Shown: one piece after another, positions 4,952-8,864 of the stretch
How the letters are laid out: the number at the start of each line of letters is the position of its first letter
Position numbering within the stretch: position 1 is the stretch's first letter
DNA from: Bacteroidales bacterium GP1
GTDB lineage: Bacteria > Bacteroidota > Bacteroidia > Bacteroidales > Muribaculaceae
Length of the DNA: 8,864 nucleotides
Direction: 5' to 3'
Assembly (NCBI GenBank): GCA_001701105.1
Contig: DAAI01000039.1
Span: 6,669-15,532 of the forward strand
Position numbers and translations under genes: made by a program
The notes under the pieces: generated by a model
Database searches by the model: none
The model's input: the letters and a program-made list of their open reading frames with translations, nothing else
Told to the model about the DNA's origin: nothing

Positions 4952-5290
4952 TCAGTTGAGAATATTATATTTCTTGATTAACTTGGCTGCTTCCAGTAGC
5001 AGATCGCCCACTTTCTTGGCGGCCTCAAATTCCTCTAAATGCTTTTGAGTTATCGGTTGGCCGGAGTATCCGCATATTTCATGACGTTTTGAAATGTAGC
5101 CATCCTTATAGTATGCTCCCTCCTTTTCGAGGAACTGGCCGAAGTTAAGAACGAGAACATCATTGCAAGCCTTGTAGCCCTGAACGAAGCAGTCTATGTT
5201 CCGATTGCTAAGCAGGGGCGTTCCACGCAGAGAATGATACGCCAAAATCTCAACGTCATCGGCGTTCATGTGCTTGGGGGTATTCTTCAT
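4952..5290 (-). CDS. Hypothetical phage protein
   Basis: 112 residues, function not recognised. The first 30 residues are mixed (NADDVEILAYHSLRGTPLLSN). NIDCFVQGYKACNDVLVLNF (33-52) resembles the F--GYKA helix found in many short phage proteins of Bacteroidetes, and the C-terminal 30 residues (QKHLEEFEAAKKVGDLLLEAAKLIKKYN) are a long amphipathic helix. Cys34, Cys42 and Cys73 are spaced too irregularly for a zinc site. The ATG overlaps the preceding stop (ATGA at 5287-5290), showing coupled translation. No membrane segment is present. Confidence 0.7.
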   Translation of the reverse strand: MKNTPKHMNADDVEILAYHSLRGTPLLSNRNIDCFVQGYKACNDVLVLNFGQFLEKEGAYYKDGYISKRHEICGYSGQPITQKHLEEFEAAKKVGDLLLEAAKLIKKYNILN

Positions 5291-5478
5291 GTTATAATAA
5301 ATTGAATGTTAAAATAAAACTCATCGTGAAGTCTACGTACTTGGGGATAACGCCACGGGTTCTCACCATACGGAATGAATATTACTCGCTGCTTAGTATC
5401 AGCAGTAATTCCATGCCGACGGAGCTTATAAAGCATATTGGCTCTACGCTTGAGCTTATTCTTGGGTTCCTGTGGCAT
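5287..5478 (-). CDS. Small basic hypothetical protein
   Basis: 63 residues from the ATG at 5478. A GTG at 5487 would add three residues, but AGGA immediately before the ATG favours the shorter form. The N-terminus is basic and helical (PKNKLKRRANMLYKLRRHGI, 5-24). A strand follows (QRVIFIPYGENPW, 30-42), then a second helix (PQVRRLHDEFYFNIQFI). The helix, RHGI turn and I-IPYG strand pattern is typical of short phage proteins that may bind nucleic acid, but no family is certain. The gene overlaps the four-cysteine gene by 23 bp and the next gene by four bases (ATGA). Confidence 0.65.
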   Translation of the reverse strand: MPQEPKNKLKRRANMLYKLRRHGITADTKQRVIFIPYGENPWRYPQVRRLHDEFYFNIQFIIT

Positions 5479-5665
5479 TTTCCTCACACTTACACATTCC
5501 CAGTCTAACTTCCTGTGCTATGAATGGGATATCGCCATTATTTACTGACTCCGCAATAGCTTCCGCTATTTCAGGAGAAATGGGATATGCTAACGCCTGA
5601 GCCATGTAGACAGCCCCACATCCGGCACAGCGTATTGCTAATATAGGTTTCTTATTATCTGCCAT
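5456..5665 (-). CDS. Four-cysteine mini-protein, possible zinc ribbon
   Basis: 69 residues. CAGC (C13, C16) near the start and CKC (C58, C60) near the end could provide the four ligands of a small zinc ribbon, with an alanine-rich helix between them (PEIAEAIAESVNNG, 31-44). The first pair sits in a strand context (ILAIRCAGCGAVY), as in zinc knuckles. No catalytic motif is visible. It starts 7 bp after the tandem-HTH gene and overlaps the next gene by 23 bp. A DNA- or RNA-binding or adapter role is a guess from the cysteine pattern. Confidence 0.65.
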   Translation of the reverse strand: MADNKKPILAIRCAGCGAVYMAQALAYPISPEIAEAIAESVNNGDIPFIAQEVRLGMCKCEENATGTQE

Positions 5666-5672
5666 ATAATGA

Positions 5673-6131
5673 TTATTTAGTTTTTCTGTTCATCGGAGCG
5701 TGGCCCGGCTTAAAACGATATTTCTCGCTGCCGGGGATGATAAATCCTTTTGGAGGATATGTACCATTCGCAAGATGACTTTCTTTAGCCTTACGAGTAG
5801 AAAATTCTTGGCATTCTCTCATAAACTGAGGAGTTTTATCTACGCCCAACTGTCGAGCAAGCCTCACGCATGATCGATGGCTTATCCCCAATTTGAGAGC
5901 GCAAATCTGCGTCCTCATGTGGGGATAGTTGAGTTTGAGCCAGAGCATATCGCTATTGCTTAGCTTAATCTTGTTAGGGTCTTGTTTCTTAGGCAGACCC
6001 AACAAGTGAGCTTTCATATACACTGCTCTGATAGGTCTACCTAACTCCTCAGAGATAATTCGAGCCGGCTTGTTACTGCTCCAGAGTTCCCGGAGTTGGT
6101 CGATTTCTTTATCAGTCCACAACCTCTTCAT
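5673..6131 (-). CDS. Tandem helix-turn-helix DNA-binding protein
   Basis: 152 residues. The N-terminus WTDKEIDQLRELW (5-17), then ARIISEELGRPIRAVYMKAHLLGL (23-46), is a Myb/GcrA-like helix-turn-helix. A second, similar unit spans 57-97 (LSNSDMLWLKLNYPHMRTQICALKLGISHRSCVRLARQLGV). The C-terminus contains KYRFKPGHAPMNRK (137-150), a FKPGH--N tail resembling those of phage DNA-binding and HNH-associated proteins, but no HNH nuclease core is present. It therefore looks like a regulator or DNA-binding accessory protein and not a nuclease. Tandem HTH units may read two adjacent sites. The ATG overlaps the stop of the radical SAM gene (ATGA at 6128-6131), so the two are translationally coupled. Confidence 0.75.
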   Translation of the reverse strand: MKRLWTDKEIDQLRELWSSNKPARIISEELGRPIRAVYMKAHLLGLPKKQDPNKIKLSNSDMLWLKLNYPHMRTQICALKLGISHRSCVRLARQLGVDKTPQFMRECQEFSTRKAKESHLANGTYPPKGFIIPGSEKYRFKPGHAPMNRKTK

Positions 6132-7300
6132 AGACTAAACCTGTTCTTAACACCAATCCGCGAAGTATCACCAAAAATGTCGTAGTCTGCGGTTACTTGA
6201 GTAAATCTATCTGTCCTTACAATTCCAGACCAACCGGCCGTTATGCCTCCAGTTTCTTCAGATATACTTTCTTTCCAGTAAACTTTTGCTCCGGCATTAC
6301 CGATTTTTTCAGTGATACGAGGGACGAAATATGCGAGGTCATGCGAGTCAATAGTTCTCTTACCGCCACTCAATAGGCCTATTTTGTAGAGGTCGCAAAA
6401 TCCGAGCGTGCAGTTAATAACATCTTCGGCCGTAGGTAAATCAAGCATAGGCTCTATACTTGCAAACGTCTTGAGTCCGAGAGCATGGATTTGTCGCATG
6501 GCGTGAATACGGCTATCCGTAAGGTCTGCATTAGGCTCCAGTTCATCATGGCCGGTCAGAGTGAAGCCGACTGCTATTCTATGAATATATGGATTGATAC
6601 CACCCAGTCTGCTACTTAGGCTTTCGATTAACCTCAGAGCGCCGTCGGCACGTTTGGTCAAAACTTGCACTGGAATACTATGCCGGAGAGCATACTCGAC
6701 TGCACTTATAGTTAGACCTATCGTTTCATCAAGGAGTGGGTCAGTGGTGAAGCTAAAGAATAGGCCTCGTTTGCGAAAATCTGACTCGCTTGTGTAGTAG
6801 TCAAATTCTTTCTTGAATACTGCGAGTGCATCGTCCTGATCCTTGAAGCACTTTTTGAGTGTCGGGGTTGTCGACCATACGTGACTCAACACGCCTTTCT
6901 TGCAGTAGCAATACTGGCAGTCATTAGAGCAACCTGTATAGAAGTTACACGCCCATCCTGCGTACTCCCCGGCTTTTCCTTTCGGCTGATATATCGCTTT
7001 GTTTGCCGGTTTGTATGGCTTGGCTAACGGGATGTCTTTAATCTTATCGTAGAGTTCAGGATATTTCTCTCTGAGATTTTCTTTCTCTTCCATAAATCTC
7101 GTCTGAGAAAATTCGGTAGAAGCATAGATACCACCGGCATAATTTCCCTGCTCATCGCCAAATGCGATGATTTTGCCGTTCTTAATCAAAACTAAGTGGT
7201 AGTAATCTCCACGAGGGCCGACACTGACGTTTGAGGTCAAAAACTTGTCATACTCGTAACCACAATAACTACCCGGCTTATTACTGTCAAAGGTCGCCAT
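6128..7300 (-). CDS. SPL-like radical SAM protein
   Basis: 390 residues, the largest gene of the operon. CSNDCQYC (C124, C128, C131) is the CxxxCxxC motif that binds the 4Fe-4S cluster and S-adenosylmethionine. It follows EYAGWACNFYTG, as in COG1533/spore photoproduct lyase-like proteins. Further matches are FFSFTTDPLLDE (181-192), VQVLTKR (211-217), AVGFTLTGHDELEPNA (243-258) and FASIEPMLD (279-287), the strands of the partial TIM barrel with the final IEP-L motif. About 100 N-terminal residues, with a small beta domain (YYHLVLIKNGKIIAFG), precede the core. Family members cleave or modify DNA photoproducts or act on other substrates; the substrate here is unknown. Additional Cys residues (C118, C133) are near the cluster site. 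It overlaps the lipoprotein gene by 14 bp and the HTH gene by 4 bp. Confidence 0.85.
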   Translation of the reverse strand: MATFDSNKPGSYCGYEYDKFLTSNVSVGPRGDYYHLVLIKNGKIIAFGDEQGNYAGGIYASTEFSQTRFMEEKENLREKYPELYDKIKDIPLAKPYKPANKAIYQPKGKAGEYAGWACNFYTGCSNDCQYCYCKKGVLSHVWSTTPTLKKCFKDQDDALAVFKKEFDYYTSESDFRKRGLFFSFTTDPLLDETIGLTISAVEYALRHSIPVQVLTKRADGALRLIESLSSRLGGINPYIHRIAVGFTLTGHDELEPNADLTDSRIHAMRQIHALGLKTFASIEPMLDLPTAEDVINCTLGFCDLYKIGLLSGGKRTIDSHDLAYFVPRITEKIGNAGAKVYWKESISEETGGITAGWSGIVRTDRFTQVTADYDIFGDTSRIGVKNRFSL

Positions 7301-7481
7301 GTTCAGAGAGGATTATTAAGCGGTTCTGCTGTTCGAGTAACTTTCTATGTATTTCGTGGTGGCATGCCGGAAGCCTGTAACTTTTCTCAGGTATCGGCAC
7401 ATTCTGGACCTGTCTTGGAGTTGAACAGGCAGATAGAACGAGTATGCTCATCAATAGAGCAACCTTGATAAACTTCTTCAT
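7287..7481 (-). CDS. Small lipoprotein
   Basis: 64 residues. A classical lipoprotein signal is present: basic start (MKKFIK), hydrophobic core (VALLMSILVL) and lipobox LSAC with the modified Cys at 19. The mature part has only 45 residues (STPRQVQNVPIPEKSYRLPACHHEIHRKLLEQQNRL), includes CHH--H (40-45) and is probably helical near the end. Such a product would be anchored in a membrane. A phage outer spanin (Rz1 type) is conceivable because of its size and lipobox, but no inner spanin or lysis gene is adjacent, and it lacks clear proline richness. Superinfection exclusion or a surface role are alternatives. The ATG overlaps the previous stop by four bases, and its end overlaps the radical SAM start by 14 bp. 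Confidence 0.75.
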   Translation of the reverse strand: MKKFIKVALLMSILVLSACSTPRQVQNVPIPEKSYRLPACHHEIHRKLLEQQNRLIILSEHGDL

Positions 7482-7711
7482 TTATTCTTCTCTTTTAGTG
7501 TAAACTTATTTGCTGTCTTTTGAAATATGGGGCATTTATCCTTATAGTGGCACTCTCCTCGTGAGGCTTGATTATGCCGGTAGTGCCACTCGTCCCAGTC
7601 GGTAATTCCCTCTTGGGTCAGGTACTCAATCAATTTCATACAGCCGAAACCGCTTTCATCCGATTTGCCGCTGTTGATCTCAACGAGTCCGTTACCTCGT
7701 GGGGTGGCCAT
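7478..7711 (-). CDS. Small Cys/His-containing hypothetical protein
   Basis: 77 residues, not recognised. After a Gly/Ser-rich start (ATPRGNGLVEINSGKSDESGFGC) comes a helix (MKLIEYLTQEG, 25-35) and a Trp/His segment (DWDEWHYRHNQASRGECHYKDKC, 38-60) with C54, C60, H43, H46 and H55. These residues could bind a metal, but their spacing matches no zinc-finger family I know. The basic C-terminus ANKFTLKEKNK is encoded partly by the GCAAATAAGTTTA motif (7501-7513), which here is read in frame as Ala-Asn-Lys-Phe. The start overlaps the preceding gene by 20 bp; Met25 is an alternative, shorter start. Confidence 0.6.
   Translation of the reverse strand: MATPRGNGLVEINSGKSDESGFGCMKLIEYLTQEGITDWDEWHYRHNQASRGECHYKDKCPIFQKTANKFTLKEKNK
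7501..7513 (-). repeat. GCAAATAAGTTTA motif, copy 4
   Basis: An exact copy on the - strand, lying inside the last codons of the 7478-7711 gene, about 20 bp before the ATG of the lipoprotein gene (7481). That it is translated here but lies at or after a stop codon at the other positions suggests the DNA or RNA sequence, not the protein, is what is conserved. Confidence 0.45.
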
Positions 7712-8045
7712 CTATATTACTTTTTAGAGATTTGAGATACTTGATAAACTCATTCCGATACTGTCCACGGACTATCTTATACTGAGTGTTCATCTTCGGC
7801 AGTGGGTGGACTCCCTTAGACTGGAGAAAAACTCCCACGGCATGGCAGAGGTCAGAGCCTCTTAATCCATAGCAACCGCCGAGGCAGTGAATATCATTCC
7901 GGGCCTCAGAATATACTGGACGTTTCTTCTTGCCTATCGGACGCTGAGAGGTCAGGGTTCGAGGATAGCCACACGGCTCCCCAATATACTCACCGGTCAT
8001 GCAGTCGAGAATGCCGTCAAGCATCATTTCTGCTATCTCACCCAT
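7692..8045 (-). CDS. Cys-rich hypothetical phage protein
   Basis: 117 residues. The start MGEIAEMMLDGILDCMTGEYIGEP-GYPRT resembles a group of short phage zinc-finger proteins in which IA-MML-G-LC--CG-Y-----G-P--C is seen. Here only part of the metal-binding pattern remains (C15, C25). A second cluster lies at 53-68 (HCLGGCYGLRGSDLCH; C54, C58, C67, flanked by H53 and H68), and a basic helical end follows (GQYRNEFIKYLKSLKSN, 94-110). It may bind zinc and nucleic acid; function is unknown. The gene overlaps the YopX gene by 8 bp and the following gene by 20 bp. The degenerate N-terminal cysteines suggest divergence from the family type. Confidence 0.7.
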   Translation of the reverse strand: MGEIAEMMLDGILDCMTGEYIGEPCGYPRTLTSQRPIGKKKRPVYSEARNDIHCLGGCYGLRGSDLCHAVGVFLQSKGVHPLPKMNTQYKIVRGQYRNEFIKYLKSLKSNIDGHPTR

Positions 8046-8472
8046 TTTCGCCTCCTTTCAATAATTCGGGATTATCATTTATGTTGCCGATAACGTCCCT
8101 TTGCATAGGGAGGAAAGATTTGATGCTCGTAACACCTCCATACGTTTTACCTCGCAACATAAAACCGTCAGTCATCCATTCTACTTGATACAAATATTTT
8201 CCGCGACAACGTAGTATGTCTCCCTCGTAGATTTCTTTTCCTGAACAATCCAAAAGGCCCGTAAACTGTCCTATGGTATCTGGAATAACTACTGCAACCT
8301 CATCGTTGAAAAGTTCTACGGCAACATTGCTATCGTTAGAGATGTCAGGAGTGGCAGTTTCAGTCTTACTACCAAAGTAGATTAAACAACCTCCACCTAC
8401 TCGCAAAAGATCGCCATATACCCACTGGCCGTTGTCGGCTCGTTTGCCTCTGAATTTGAGATTTCTATCCAT
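8038..8472 (-). CDS. YopX family protein
   Basis: 144 residues from ATG 8472. The family signature is complete: LKFRGKR (5-11), W17-VYGDL at the first strand, then VIPDTIGQFTGLLDCSGKEIYEGDIL (62-87; key elements IG-FTGL-D--G--IYEGDI), and DVIGNINDNPELL (126-138). YopX proteins are small beta-barrel proteins common in prophages of many bacteria; their biochemical role is not established. The start is chosen because family members begin directly with M---KFRGKR and AAAGG lies upstream. An ATG two codons earlier (8478) overlaps the stop of the small membrane protein and cannot be excluded. A much longer in-frame extension to 8619 runs through another gene and is rejected. The central 25-60 region is less conserved. 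Confidence 0.85.
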   Translation of the reverse strand: MDRNLKFRGKRADNGQWVYGDLLRVGGGCLIYFGSKTETATPDISNDSNVAVELFNDEVAVVIPDTIGQFTGLLDCSGKEIYEGDILRCRGKYLYQVEWMTDGFMLRGKTYGGVTSIKSFLPMQRDVIGNINDNPELLKGGENG

Positions 8473-8474
8473 TG

Positions 8475-8642
8475 TCATTCGCCTTTCTGTCCTCGCTGAA
8501 TAATTGCTAACCAGACGCACACCATAATACAGGCGTTCATCGTGAGGGGCTGCCAGCAGCCGGCCTGAGCCAGTACCACAACTGACATGAACGATAAGCC
8601 GTAGGCCATCGAGAGGCAATCTATTGATCTAAACTTTTTCAT
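8475..8642 (-). CDS. Small two-helix membrane protein
   Basis: A 55-residue product: MKKFRSIDCLSMAYGLSFMSVV... ending IIQRGQKGE. A basic start is followed by a hydrophobic segment (about 12-27), a short loop with WQP, a second hydrophobic segment (about 34-48) and a basic tail, so it is probably a small inner-membrane hairpin. Its ATG is 2 bp after the preceding stop, and its TGA overlaps the ATG at 8478. This fits the packed operon far better than the competing frame that would extend YopX upstream. Function is unknown; short membrane proteins of this kind in phages may be holin-like, exclusion-related or structural. An uncleaved signal anchor is an alternative reading of the first helix. 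Confidence 0.65.
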   Translation of the reverse strand: MKKFRSIDCLSMAYGLSFMSVVVLAQAGCWQPLTMNACIMVCVWLAIIQRGQKGE

Positions 8643-8644
8643 AC

Positions 8645-8863
8645 TTATATCAGAATTTGATTAAAATTTGCATTGAAGCACTTTAATAGACCGGCCACAA
8701 ACAATACTATTATACCTACGATAATCCCGACTCGTATAATTATCAGAGGCCATGTCTCAAGGTCATCTCTCATCGCTCCAAATATGAAGCCGAGGAAGAT
8801 TAGGAATAACGCAAGTAACAGACCGGCACCTATTAGCGTATGAGGCGTAATTGTTAGTTCCAT
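8645..8863 (-). CDS. Small membrane protein with two TM segments
   Basis: 72 residues, starting one base from the window edge, so a longer upstream start is possible. Two transmembrane helices are evident: LIGAGLLLALFLIFLGFIFGA (about 10-30) and WPLIIIRVGIIVGIIVLFVAGLL (about 38-60). They are separated by a short polar loop (MRDDLET), with a short C-terminal tail (KCFNANFNQILI). The hairpin topology and size are compatible with a holin, a membrane anchor or a DUF-type accessory protein, but nothing more specific is visible. The next gene starts 2 bp after its stop and also encodes a small membrane protein, so the two may act together. Confidence 0.65.
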   Translation of the reverse strand: MELTITPHTLIGAGLLLALFLIFLGFIFGAMRDDLETWPLIIIRVGIIVGIIVLFVAGLLKCFNANFNQILI

Positions 8864-8864
8864 A

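Noticed and set aside
5673..6131. HNH homing endonuclease
   Set aside because: The FKPGH tail is suggestive, but no His-Asn-His core is present and the body is two HTH units.
8479..8619. 49-residue N-terminal extension of the YopX protein
   Set aside because: YopX proteins begin at the KFRGKR block, and this stretch is better explained by the overlapping 55-residue membrane protein.
1..8864. CRISPR array, rRNA, tRNA or insertion sequence
   Set aside because: No regularly spaced repeats of suitable length, no rRNA or tRNA signatures and no transposase were seen.

Overview
The window looks like part of a temperate phage or prophage (or a phage-like integrative element) of a Bacteroidales host. 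Four things point there. First, a tyrosine recombinase of the Bacteroidetes type lies at the left edge. Second, the intergenic region 3914-4082 holds a clear Bacteroides-type promoter (TTTG, 20 bp, TAnnTTTG). Third, several genes are typical phage accessory genes (BRO-N antirepressor-like, YopX, ASCH-like, a phage radical SAM protein). Fourth, the genes are small, overlapping and mostly uncharacterised. No structural, packaging, lysis-endolysin, replication or repressor gene is visible, so this is an accessory/early segment and not a whole element.

Layout: (a) 1-163 is the integrase leader, with a possible hairpin (38-70), a -7-like box (82-89) and a striking direct repeat (101-120 and 141-160) built from four ATTGTC hexamers. 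(b) 164-1384, + strand: integrase. (c) 1385-1455: convergent junction with a small hairpin. (d) 1456-3913, - strand: an operon of seven genes read from the promoter at 3953-3984. It starts with small, mostly acidic proteins of unknown function and ends with a BRO-N antirepressor-like protein. (e) 3914-4082: regulatory gap. (f) 4083-8863, - strand: thirteen tightly packed, usually overlapping genes. In transcription order they are two small membrane proteins (one, 8475-8642, is short and easily missed), a YopX protein, two Cys/His-rich proteins, a small lipoprotein, a radical SAM protein, a tandem-HTH protein, a four-cysteine mini-protein, a small basic protein, an unknown protein, a winged-helix-like protein and an ASCH-like protein. 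The promoter of this second operon lies beyond the right edge.

How the parts fit: integration/excision (integrase and its leader repeats) sits opposite an early or accessory programme in two co-directional operons. Most functions beyond the integrase, BRO-N, YopX, radical SAM and ASCH-like assignments cannot be read from sequence. The best leads for new biology are the SPL/COG1533-like radical SAM protein embedded in a phage operon, the integrase with a non-canonical active site and a repeated leader motif, the small acidic cluster as possible anti-defence proteins, a motif (GCAAATAAG plus T/A-rich tail) recurring at four gene ends, and the complete absence of CTAG with depletion of GATC.
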